A DNA stretch of 64,000 nucleotides from Microbacterium forte (GTDB taxonomy: Bacteria; Actinomycetota; Actinomycetes; Actinomycetales; Microbacteriaceae), in assembly GCF_031885415.1 (NCBI RefSeq), contig NZ_CP116871.1, forward strand, positions 124,001 to 188,000, written 5' to 3'. Below the pieces are notes generated by a model, which saw only the letters and a list, made by a program, of their open reading frames with translations, was not told where the DNA came from and made no database searches. Each line of letters starts with the position of its first letter. Position 1 is the stretch's first letter. Position numbers and translations under genes: made by a program. Below are positions 20,030 through 27,570 of this stretch, in pieces.

Positions 20030-20877
20030 GCAAGCGATTGACCGTTCCGAAGACCTACAAGCTCGCCATCGGCGGGGCTTTCCCCCGCAGCGAGTCCGGC
20101 CGCACCTACGAGGTGCTCTCCGCCAAGGGCGCGTTCCTCGCGAACGCGGCGAAGGGCTCTCGCAAGGATGCGCGGGATGCCGTCGTCGCGGCGCGGGCCG
20201 CGGTCAAGGGCTGGTCGGGTGCGACCGCGTACAACCGCGGTCAGGTGCTCTACCGGGTCGCCGAAGTGCTGGAAGGGCGCCGCGCGCAGTTCATCGACGA
20301 GATCGCTGCGCAGGAGGGCGTCTCGTCATCCGCTGCCGCTGCGCAGGTCGACGAGGCGATCGACCTCTGGGTCTGGTACGCCGGCTGGTGCGACAAGTAC
20401 TCGCAGGTCGCGGGCAACGCCAACCCCGTGTCAGGGCCGTACTTCAACATCTCGGTGCCGGAGCCGACCGGTGTGGTCGCGATCGTCGCGCCTCAGGACT
20501 CCGCACTCCTCGGTCTCGTGTCGGTCATCGCACCCGCACTGGTGGCGGGCAACGCGGTCGTCGTGATCGCGAGCGAGCGGTTCCCGCTCTCCGCCATCAG
20601 CCTCGCCGAGGTGCTCGCCACGAGCGATGTGCCCGGAGGGGTCGTCAACGTGCTCACCGGGTCTCCGGCAGAGATGGCGCCGTGGCTCGCCTCGCATCAA
20701 GACGTCAACGCGCTCGATCTGGCAGGCGCTGGAGACCTCGAGTGGATCGACATGCAGATCGCCGCGGCCGAGACGCTCAAGCGAGTGCTGGCACCTGGCG
20801 CGGTCATCGCATCGCCCGAGCGCATCGGAGCCTTCACCGAGATCAAGACGGTCTGGCACACCAAGAGCATGGTCTGA
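20026..20877 (+). CDS. aldehyde dehydrogenase-like protein lacking the catalytic domain
   Basis: At 283 residues this is far shorter than the ~480 of the family. The N-terminal part is clearly aldehyde dehydrogenase-like (FPRSESGRTYEV, AVKGWSGATAYNRGQVLYRVAEVLE, VAIVAPQDSALLGLVSVIAPALVAGNAVVV, VPGGVVNVLTG), but after residue ~225 the protein jumps to a family-like C-terminal tail (IGAFTEIKTVWHT). The catalytic Cys and Glu segments are absent. The frame is intact and overlaps the full-length gene by four bases, so it looks maintained rather than decaying. A regulatory or structural partner of the neighbouring dehydrogenase is plausible. Confidence 0.88.
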   Translation: MSKRLTVPKTYKLAIGGAFPRSESGRTYEVLSAKGAFLANAAKGSRKDARDAVVAARAAVKGWSGATAYNRGQVLYRVAEVLEGRRAQFIDEIAAQEGVSSSAAAAQVDEAIDLWVWYAGWCDKYSQVAGNANPVSGPYFNISVPEPTGVVAIVAPQDSALLGLVSVIAPALVAGNAVVVIASERFPLSAISLAEVLATSDVPGGVVNVLTGSPAEMAPWLASHQDVNALDLAGAGDLEWIDMQIAAAETLKRVLAPGAVIASPERIGAFTEIKTVWHTKSMV

Positions 20878-20979
20878 CGTACGTCGGAGTGTGTCTCTCC
20901 ACGCCCCGGGAAGGCTGAACGCCAGCGCATGGGCTTCGCGACTGGCCGTGAACCTGCTGCATCGGGAAGGACAAGACCT

Positions 20980-20997
20980 CCGCTGCGAGAGCAGCGG
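20980..20997 (+). terminator. terminator of the deo operon
   Basis: A 7-base-pair GC stem (ccgctgc / gcagcgg) with a GAGA loop and TTT lies about 100 bases past the last deo gene. The rest of the 290-base gap shows no further coding potential that I can support. Confidence 0.6.
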
Positions 20998-21132
20998 TTT
21001 CATCCTCGGTAGCGTTCTTCCGGGGCGGCGGCGAGGTCGGCGATCGTCGAGCTCGCCGCCGTCGTCCGCCTGTCCCCGGGCCGCTGAGCGGAACCGTCGA
21101 ACGCATGGCGCGCCGTTGCGGGAGTTCCCGCT

Positions 21133-21165
21133 GCTGTCAGCAGAGCGCCCCGCTCTTCTGACAGC
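21133..21165 (-). terminator. terminator of the MacAB-like operon
   Basis: gctgtcag...ctgacagc (8 bp) continues, after one mismatch, into agagcg/cgctct (6 bp) around a CCC loop. It begins two bases beyond the stop of the minus-strand ABC gene. Confidence 0.75.
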
Positions 21166-21167
21166 GA

Positions 21168-23078
21168 TCACGACCGCAGCGCGTCTGCGGGAACGATGCG
21201 GTTGGCGCGAACTGCTCCGGCGATTGCGCCGAGAGCGGCGATGGCGATTCCAGTTCCGAGAGCGGCAAGGGCGAGGGCGGGGTCGAAGACCGGTGTCCAT
21301 CTCTGGGCAATCGTCACGGCGAGTACAGCGGCCATCCCAGCGACGATGCCGACGAGACTGCCGATCAGGCCGATCAGCAGGGACTCGAGAAGCAGCATCG
21401 TCGCGATGTGGCTCTTGCGTGCCCCGATCGCACGTCGTAGTCCGATCTCGTTGCGTCGTTCAGCGACTGCCGACAGGGTGGCGATCGTCACTGAGGCCGC
21501 AGCAGCCAGTCCGGTCACGATCGTCAGCAGCGCAAGACTCAGCGCGACGCTCGCTTCCACGTTCGCGCGCAGCGAGTCCGCTGGCGGGGGAGATGCGACA
21601 TCGACGCGTTCCGGCCGAATCGGGTCAAGCACCAGCGGCGCCTCCTCCGCGACGGTCGCGGCGGCTCCCAGTTCGGTGACGATATACGCCGTCACCGTGC
21701 CCATCGGAAGGTTCACGGTCTCAGGGCTCTCTCTGCCTCCGATCACGGCTTTGCCGAGCAGATCGGGTGCGCGAGGAGAATCAGTGATGATTCCTGCGAC
21801 GACGAGTGTCCGGCCGGCGATCTCGATCGTCGGAGCCAGATCAACGGGCGCCATCCCGATGCCCTCGGCCAGATAGGCACCGACGAGCACCTGGTTCGTA
21901 TCGAGCGACACTACTGGTGCGTTCGCCCAGTCGATGTCGAGGCGTAGCGCGGTTCTGACGTCTCCGTAGCTCGCGTATGTGGATGTGTCCACTGCATCGC
22001 GGGGGCTGCCGACGCGCACGCTCGCCGTGCCGAGATCTTCGAGGATGGCGACGGAAGCTGAGCCATTCAGGTCCGCCAAGGACCGGGCAGCATCCCGGAG
22101 CTCGGTGTCGATCGTCGCTGAGACGCCATCGCCGGAGACCGTCGCGGTGACGTCGCGGCTTTTGACGGCATCGAAGCTCTCGGAAACCTGCTGCTGCGCT
22201 GTGGCTGAGAGTCCCAAAGTCGCCACGAACAAGGCTGCAGCGACCGCGATCGCTGCGATGAGCGCGGCGGCGCGCCCGGGGCGGCTCAGCATGTTCGCCG
22301 CGGCGTCTTTGACTGCAGCCGCCGGCCGCACGGTGGACGCCTTCCCCGGAGTCTTCGGTTCTCTGCGGGGCGTGATGAGGGGAAGCCTCTCGGTGTCGCT
22401 GTCTTCGGTGAGCTCCTGAACCTTGCCGTCCACGACATGGATCTGTCTGTCAGCATGCTGGGCGACCTGATCCGAGTGGGTCACGAGGATCAGTGTCGCG
22501 CCATGATGACGGAGGTTCTCGAAGCTCCTCATGACGGCTTCAGTGGTGCTCGAGTCAAGGTTGCCTGTGGGCTCATCCGCCACGACGATGGGCGCCCCGG
22601 ACGCGAGCGCTCTGGCGATCGCCACGCGTTGACGTTGTCCGCCGGACAGCTGGCGCGGCTTCGCATCGGCTAGGTCGGAGATTCCCACGTCATCGAGCGC
22701 CGCAAGGGCTCGTTTCCTCATCCTGCGGGGGTCTACACCGCGATAGTGCATCGACAGTTCCACGTTCTCGACGACTGATCGGCGGTCGAGGAGGTGGAAG
22801 GCCTGGAAGACGAACGCGAACGTCTCAGAGCGGTGGGCGCATGCTGCGCGTTCTTTCAGCGCGGCGACGTCCTGTCGGTCGATCAGGTAGTCTCCCATCG
22901 ACGGAGCATCGAGCAGCCCCAGGATGTTGAGCAGGGTCGACTTCCCGCTGCCCGATTCACCCTGGATGGCGATGTAGCTGCCTTGCGGGATGTCCAGGTC
23001 GACGCCGCGCAGCGCGTCTACTGAAGCCAAGCGCGTGCCATAGCGCTTGGTGATGTCCCTGAGGCTGAGTCCAGGCAC
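21168..23078 (-). CDS. MacB-type ABC transporter (fused ATPase and FtsX permease)
   Basis: 636-residue fusion of an ATPase (1-~225: Walker A GESGSGKST, Q-loop VFQAFHLL, signature LSGGQRQR, VVADEPTGNLDS) with an FtsX/MacB-type permease. Hydrophobic helices occur at ~270-290, and three more near the C-terminus (~515-620), with a large periplasm-side domain between. MacB proteins use ATP hydrolysis to move cell-envelope components mechanically rather than through a channel. The GTG start overlaps the stop of the upstream adaptor gene by one base. Likely partner: that adaptor; likely cargo: the secreted protein or lipoprotein encoded first in this operon. The cargo is inference. Confidence 0.92.
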   Translation of the reverse strand: MPGLSLRDITKRYGTRLASVDALRGVDLDIPQGSYIAIQGESGSGKSTLLNILGLLDAPSMGDYLIDRQDVAALKERAACAHRSETFAFVFQAFHLLDRRSVVENVELSMHYRGVDPRRMRKRALAALDDVGISDLADAKPRQLSGGQRQRVAIARALASGAPIVVADEPTGNLDSSTTEAVMRSFENLRHHGATLILVTHSDQVAQHADRQIHVVDGKVQELTEDSDTERLPLITPRREPKTPGKASTVRPAAAVKDAAANMLSRPGRAAALIAAIAVAAALFVATLGLSATAQQQVSESFDAVKSRDVTATVSGDGVSATIDTELRDAARSLADLNGSASVAILEDLGTASVRVGSPRDAVDTSTYASYGDVRTALRLDIDWANAPVVSLDTNQVLVGAYLAEGIGMAPVDLAPTIEIAGRTLVVAGIITDSPRAPDLLGKAVIGGRESPETVNLPMGTVTAYIVTELGAAATVAEEAPLVLDPIRPERVDVASPPPADSLRANVEASVALSLALLTIVTGLAAAASVTIATLSAVAERRNEIGLRRAIGARKSHIATMLLLESLLIGLIGSLVGIVAGMAAVLAVTIAQRWTPVFDPALALAALGTGIAIAALGAIAGAVRANRIVPADALRS

Positions 23079-24364
23079 TACTGGACTCTCACGAGATCGC
23101 CTGGCTTCAGCTGCTCTTCGTTCAGGATCTCAATGGCGCTGATGCCGTTCAGCTCGCCGACCTCCTTCACCGGGACCTCCTGGAAATCACTTTCCGCCTC
23201 TTGACGCAGAACGTACCGACTCGAGCCGCGGGAGGCGACAGCACGGCTCGGAACGAGGAGTGCATCCTGCGCGACCACGCTGCGGGTCACCACGAGAACG
23301 GGCTTCTCTCCGACGGACGAGTCCGCGATGGATACGGTGGCAGATTCGGCTGTCACGAACGTGATCGGGACCAGACCTTCCTCGTCGGCCACACCGATGT
23401 TCTGCAAGACGAGCGGGATCTCGGCCCCTGCGATCGTCGCTTTCGCCTCGAAGCCGACTTCGAGCTGGGCTGCGGTGGCTGCGATCACCAGAGCCGAGGC
23501 GATGGGAGATCCCTTGGCGAAGACGACCGCTGCATCATCCGGCAGCGAACCGACGCCTGGTGCGGCAACGACAGTAGCTGGCAGAACCGAGGTCACCACG
23601 AACGAACTCGACGTGGCGACGGCTTGCATCTCCGGCACGGTCGGAGCTACGGGGACCGGCTGGGCTGCGGGGTTTGAGGGGGTAGAGGGCTCTTGCGTGG
23701 GCGCCGGGGCATCTTCCGTCGCAGCCGAGCTGTCCTCGGCCACGACTTCTTTCGGCACCTCGTAGCCATGGTCGGCGTAGAGACTCGTGAGCGAGCGCTC
23801 GGTTTCCAGGCCGAAGATCCCATCTGCTGTCGTGGAGTAGCCGGCGGTGTTCAACGCGCGCTGCAGCTGCTCGACGTCGCGGCCGGTGTCGCCGGTGCGC
23901 AGATCGCGGAAGAACGGAAACGCACCAGGAAGCGCGAAGACCGGCTGCGCGTCGATCTCGAGGAGCACTTGGCCGGGCGAGACCTGGGAGCCAATCGCAA
24001 CAGGCGCGTCGGTCACGACTGCAACACCGCCCTCTCCAGCGGCAGTCAGGCTGGCCGATGTCTGATCGCCTGCGCGCACCTCGCCCTGCACCGTCAGGGT
24101 CTCGGCGAGGACTCCTTGCTCCACGGGTGCTGTGATCACGGAGGGCGGAGGGGCTGCGGCGTCACTGGCGATCTGGCCGGGAGAACGGAACACCGACGCG
24201 ACTGTCCACCCTCCAGCGAGTAGAGCCACACTGGCAATCGCGCCAGCGATCGCCAGCACCGCGCGGCGGCCGGGTGGGCGGCCACCTGGCCGACGAGGAG
24301 GGTCTGCTGGCCCCGCAGGGCTGTCGAGATACTGCGAGGACTGGCTCTGACCGACTCGTGTCAT
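23078..24364 (-). CDS. periplasmic adaptor (HlyD/MacA-like) with peptidoglycan-binding domain
   Basis: 428 residues. A Pro/Arg-rich cytoplasmic start is followed by a transmembrane helix (~35-54), a split adaptor core (VITAPVEQGVLAETLTVQGE... and C-terminal strands ending VEILNEEQLKPGDLVRV-like) and an inserted peptidoglycan-binding domain 1 at ~155-200 (LRTGDTGRDVEQLQRAL...ADGIFGLETERSL). This combination is typical of Gram-positive MacA analogues that link the transporter to the cell wall. The start is the ATG at 24364, overlapping the previous gene's stop (ATGA); open sequence further upstream belongs to the lipoprotein gene in another frame. Confidence 0.87.
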   Translation of the reverse strand: MTRVGQSQSSQYLDSPAGPADPPRRPGGRPPGRRAVLAIAGAIASVALLAGGWTVASVFRSPGQIASDAAAPPPSVITAPVEQGVLAETLTVQGEVRAGDQTSASLTAAGEGGVAVVTDAPVAIGSQVSPGQVLLEIDAQPVFALPGAFPFFRDLRTGDTGRDVEQLQRALNTAGYSTTADGIFGLETERSLTSLYADHGYEVPKEVVAEDSSAATEDAPAPTQEPSTPSNPAAQPVPVAPTVPEMQAVATSSSFVVTSVLPATVVAAPGVGSLPDDAAVVFAKGSPIASALVIAATAAQLEVGFEAKATIAGAEIPLVLQNIGVADEEGLVPITFVTAESATVSIADSSVGEKPVLVVTRSVVAQDALLVPSRAVASRGSSRYVLRQEAESDFQEVPVKEVGELNGISAIEILNEEQLKPGDLVRVQ

Positions 24365-25281
24365 CCTGCTCGTGACTCCGCGATGATCTCGTCGATCTTC
24401 GTCGTCATCTTCTCGATCTCTGCGCCGGCGTCCACGAGCGCCGCTTCGTTGTCTTCGAGCATCGAGCTCTCCCGGGTCCACAGAGCGTCGTAGAACGATT
24501 CGGTGAAGCGCGAGGAGTCTCGGCACTTGGCGTCGGCGGTCGCCAGGTCGATCTCTTCGGCGGTGGGCTCAGCGATGGGGCCGTCGATGCTCCCACCCAG
24601 ACCCAGACCCAGACCCAGGCGCTGACGAACGGACTCAGTGGGCATCTCGATCGGCGTCGGCGGGAGGTCTTCGATGCCCACATCGGCCATGCAGTCGTAC
24701 CATGCGGCCGCGGACTCGAGAACAGCGGGGTCCTTGCTCGCTCCCGAGTACGCCGCTGCGGCCAGACCCGACGTGAAGTTCATCAGGGTGTTGCTGTATC
24801 CAGGGCTGTCGGTGGCAGGGTCGTCTCGACACGCCAGGAACGCCTCGTCCTCGGAGGGCGTCGACGCCTGATGCTGGAAGTCGTCCCACGCCTTGAGGCC
24901 GGCGGGGCGCTGCTGCGAAGGGTCGTGGTATCCGTACGTCTGAGCGATCTTCAGATCGAACCATTTACGCACCGTGACGTTGGAGCCGTACGCCGCGTCG
25001 ATGTCCACGTACGGAACGGGATCATCGATGCCTTTGTCAGCGAGGCAGTCGTTGATCACGATCGCCTCGGCGTATGCCGCCTTCGTCAGCTGCAGATCTG
25101 AGAGCAGATAGGGATCCAGGGGGAGCGCCCATCGAGCGATGTCCTTGCCCTGCGTGTCCAGCGCCTCTGTGAGCTGATCCGCGCTTCCGGGCGCGCACGC
25201 GGCCGCCACCGCGACGGTGGCGGCCGCGACGATGCTGCCGACGGCCCGGCGAGCGAATATGACCTGCCTGGGTCGCCTCAT
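24361..25281 (-). CDS. predicted lipoprotein of the MacAB-like operon
   Basis: 306 residues starting MRRPRQVIFARRAV, a positively charged start and hydrophobic segment ending in a lipobox (VAAAC), so Cys near residue 27 should be lipidated. The mature part is acidic and helical with several further cysteines (NDCLADKG, FLACRDD, YDCMADVG, DAKCRDS), perhaps forming disulfides. A short GLGLGLG stretch lies near residue 220. It starts five bases after the I36-like gene and overlaps the adaptor, so all four genes are co-transcribed. I do not recognise a named family; a cell-surface receptor, immunity or accessory role is possible. Confidence 0.8.
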   Translation of the reverse strand: MRRPRQVIFARRAVGSIVAAATVAVAAACAPGSADQLTEALDTQGKDIARWALPLDPYLLSDLQLTKAAYAEAIVINDCLADKGIDDPVPYVDIDAAYGSNVTVRKWFDLKIAQTYGYHDPSQQRPAGLKAWDDFQHQASTPSEDEAFLACRDDPATDSPGYSNTLMNFTSGLAAAAYSGASKDPAVLESAAAWYDCMADVGIEDLPPTPIEMPTESVRQRLGLGLGLGGSIDGPIAEPTAEEIDLATADAKCRDSSRFTESFYDALWTRESSMLEDNEAALVDAGAEIEKMTTKIDEIIAESRAG

Positions 25282-25286
25282 GATGC

Positions 25287-25733
25287 TCAGATGAACTTCG
25301 CGGCGTTGGGGTCCCAGGCAAGTCCCTGGACGATTCCGGCGCTGTTCTCGATATTGCCGTCGCCCTGGTTCGTGTTTAGGCAGACCGAGGACCCGCCGTA
25401 GCCGTTGGTGGCGGTGTCGTAGAAGCAAGCGACGGAGTACCGCCCGTTGTTGAACCAGGAGTCTGCCGTGTTGCCAGCCGTCACCGAGGTGCCGGCGTAG
25501 TTGTAGTTCGACATCGGCGTGACGTAGTACTCGAACCACAGCACGCCCGCGTAGCTGCCGTTCGTGTTGAAGTCCGGATCGTCCCAGACGCAGGCCCTGC
25601 CGAGGCTGCAGTAGCTCGGAGCGGCGCTGGCAGGTGCCGCGAACCCGAACAGTGCGACCAGCGGAACTGCCAGTGCGATGAACGTCATGGCGATTCTTCT
25701 GCGACCTCTTCTGACCTCAACTGATGTCTTCAT
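25287..25733 (-). CDS. secreted peptidase inhibitor I36-like protein
   Basis: 148 residues with a long Sec signal (MKTSVEVRRGRRRIAM then a hydrophobic core, cleavage after ASA). The mature protein begins APSYCSLGRACVWDDPDF, resembling the crystallin-like fold of the I36 peptidase-inhibitor family (streptomycete metalloproteinase inhibitor), with further Cys in VACFYD and SVCLNTN. The start at 25733 is preferred to an ATG two codons earlier because ggaagga then has proper spacing. It is first in an operon with a lipoprotein and a MacAB-like pair. Function could be an inhibitor, an antimicrobial peptide or a wall protein. Confidence 0.78.
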   Translation of the reverse strand: MKTSVEVRRGRRRIAMTFIALAVPLVALFGFAAPASAAPSYCSLGRACVWDDPDFNTNGSYAGVLWFEYYVTPMSNYNYAGTSVTAGNTADSWFNNGRYSVACFYDTATNGYGGSSVCLNTNQGDGNIENSAGIVQGLAWDPNAAKFI

Positions 25734-25914
25734 TGTCATTCCTTCCGAACCGGAATGCGGAGTTCCCGCTGCATGGGTTGTTTCCGAAGTGATGGCGTTC
25801 GTTTCCACGAAACAGATATATTCCTCGCGCCTCATGATTCGTAACAGTGTGTGAAACACATCACTCGTGTGCGGAAATAGTTGGTTCAGGAGAGCTGCGG
25901 GAGGGGGCGCGCGG
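25734..25914. promoter_or_regulatory. divergent promoter region between the secreted-protein operon and the sigma factor
   Basis: This 181-base gap is visibly more A/T-rich than its surroundings. It holds two small dyads: gtttccacgaaac (25801-25813) and tgtgtgaaacaca (25848-25860), sharing GAAAC. Promoters for both directions must lie here, but no hexamer pair is convincing enough to assign. Confidence 0.5.
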
Positions 25915-26430
25915 TTGGATCAGTTCCCGGATTTCTATCGGAAGCACTATCGGTTGATCTTGACCGTGGCTCAGCAGCGTCTCGGCACCGCGGCAGATGC
26001 CGAAGATGTGACGGCCGAGGTGTTCCGTGTCGCTTGGGCTCGGCATGACGACGGCGCACAGTTGACCCTGCCGTGGCTGTACACGACTCTTCGCAACCTC
26101 ATCGGCAACGAGTACCGGCGTCAGGGACGACTCGGCTCTTTCGTTTCTGACGCGGGGCCGATCCTCACCTCTGACGACAGTTTCGGACCCGCGACGGACG
26201 AGGCGATCGAGGTGCGACGAGCTCTCCGCAGGGTGTCGACGGCCGACCGCGAACTCTTGTACATGGCCTACTGGGAGGAACTCTCGCGAGCCGAGATCGC
26301 ATCGATTCTCGGCATCAGCGCGATCGCAGTGCGGGTTCGCCTGATGCGCGCTCGCGAGCGATTCAGACATCTGCTTCCACGAGAAGAGGACATTCATCAC
26401 GATGAGGTGATCAGCGATGGACGAGCTTGA
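25915..26430 (+). CDS. ECF-type RNA polymerase sigma factor
   Basis: 171-residue sigma-70 family protein with region 2 (FYRKHYRLILTVAQQRL...DAEDVTAEVFRVAWAR...LPWLYTTLRNLIGNEYRR) and region 4 (RRVSTADRELLYMAYWEELSRAEIASILGISAIAVRVRLMRARERFRH), the minimal ECF layout. The TTG start at 25915 is chosen because gggaggggg lies about eight bases upstream and region 2 begins right after it; a GTG 16 codons earlier (25867) is the alternative. It overlaps the next gene by 14 bases and is divergent from the secreted-protein/MacAB operon, its most likely target. Confidence 0.88.
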   Translation: MDQFPDFYRKHYRLILTVAQQRLGTAADAEDVTAEVFRVAWARHDDGAQLTLPWLYTTLRNLIGNEYRRQGRLGSFVSDAGPILTSDDSFGPATDEAIEVRRALRRVSTADRELLYMAYWEELSRAEIASILGISAIAVRVRLMRARERFRHLLPREEDIHHDEVISDGRA

Positions 26431-27415
26431 ACGAAGAATTCGTATGGCGCGCCCTGTGAGCGGGTATCGAACCCTGCCGCTCACTGATCGAGCCGAGAAG
26501 GAGCTGGCTGGGCTAGTCTCCACGAGACCGCTCACCGCCGCGGATCACCGCCGAGCCAGACGTACCGCACCGAGCAGGCTGATGCCGTTGGCGGTCGCCA
26601 CTGCTGCTGCGGTGGTCGTCATCGCCCTCGGGCTGACGCTGTTCCTTCCGACTGCTCCGACGTATGCCGCGACTCCGCCTCTGCTCGAAGTATCCCCGGT
26701 CCCCCAGCCACGGGAGGAGCTGCTCATGGGCCTGAGCCAGAAAGTGAAGCTCGGTACCGAGACCCCCACGCCCGACCCCGAAGTAACGCAGATTTCGGCT
26801 GTGGCGTGGTCGCTCGTCGTGATGTCGGACGGCGAGAACCAGACTGCGAATGTGGTGAACCTGGATTACGACATCACCGTTAAGTCCGACGGCGCCGTGC
26901 ATCAGATCGTCAAGGCAGGGTCGTCCGTCGACGCCGACGGCCGATCAGTGACCGAGGGGGTCCCTGCTGTCGGTGAGCTCATCTCCGAGGACGAGTGGGC
27001 AGTCGGCAGCCCAGAACTTCGGTTCTCCGAACCACTGCCGTCAGAGAGCCACCAGATCCCCGCATACTTTGCCAAGACGTACGAGACCACGGAGCTTCCT
27101 GATGCGGCTCTGGTGATCAACTCGGTCGCGGACCTCATGCGCCAGCGTCAGCTCTCATCGACAGAGGAAGCCACGGTGCTGGAGTACTTCGCGCATGAGG
27201 CGGGTCTCAAGGTCGTCGGGGCCGTGACTGACCGGTTGGGCCGTGATGCGATCGCGTTCTCGGCTGCACACGAGGATGACCCCTCTTACGAGGAATATCT
27301 GCTCGTCGCCCCCGACAGCGGACAGATCCTTGCAGTCGAGACGCATTACATCGCACAGGGGCGCGATGACATCCCCTCGCCGTCGGTGACCGGCTATTTC
27401 GCCTGGCGCAGGTGA
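26417..27415 (+). CDS. membrane protein paired with the sigma factor (CU044_5270-like)
   Basis: 332 residues with a cytoplasmic N-terminus of ~54 residues, one transmembrane helix (~55-78) and a large extracellular domain. Such proteins commonly follow ECF sigma genes in actinobacteria; the extracellular part resembles the CU044_5270 family, whose role is unknown. The N-terminal segment lacks the zinc HxxxCxxC anti-sigma motif, so an anti-sigma role would need a different mechanism. Its start lies inside the sigma-factor gene, which points to coupled synthesis. Confidence 0.78.
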   Translation: MDELERRIRMARPVSGYRTLPLTDRAEKELAGLVSTRPLTAADHRRARRTAPSRLMPLAVATAAAVVVIALGLTLFLPTAPTYAATPPLLEVSPVPQPREELLMGLSQKVKLGTETPTPDPEVTQISAVAWSLVVMSDGENQTANVVNLDYDITVKSDGAVHQIVKAGSSVDADGRSVTEGVPAVGELISEDEWAVGSPELRFSEPLPSESHQIPAYFAKTYETTELPDAALVINSVADLMRQRQLSSTEEATVLEYFAHEAGLKVVGAVTDRLGRDAIAFSAAHEDDPSYEEYLLVAPDSGQILAVETHYIAQGRDDIPSPSVTGYFAWRR

Positions 27416-27527
27416 CGCGACCCCTCCGATGCTCTTCGCCGAGCAGGCGCGGACACATGCGGTCGGGCGATGCGGACTCGTGATGCGCGACCCCGCGCCA
27501 ATGCGTCCCGGTGTCGGATGCAGCGGT

Positions 27528-27533
27528 TAGGCT
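27528..27533 (+). promoter_or_regulatory. possible -10 element before clpX
   Basis: TAGGCT (in GTTAGGCT) lies 37 bases before the clpX ATG. clpX needs its own promoter here because the preceding genes are an unrelated unit. Confidence 0.4.
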
Positions 27534-27570
27534 CAGTAGACGATCTCAGGATCCCCCTAGGAGGACGCGC

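Noticed and set aside
20878..21132. Remnant gene between the deo and MacAB-like operons
   Set aside because: Only terminator hairpins are convincing; short frames here show no motif or ribosome site.
24361..25539. Longer N-terminus for the lipoprotein
   Set aside because: The extra ~86 residues are Arg/His-rich and overlap the I36-like gene in another frame; the lipobox signal begins at 25281.
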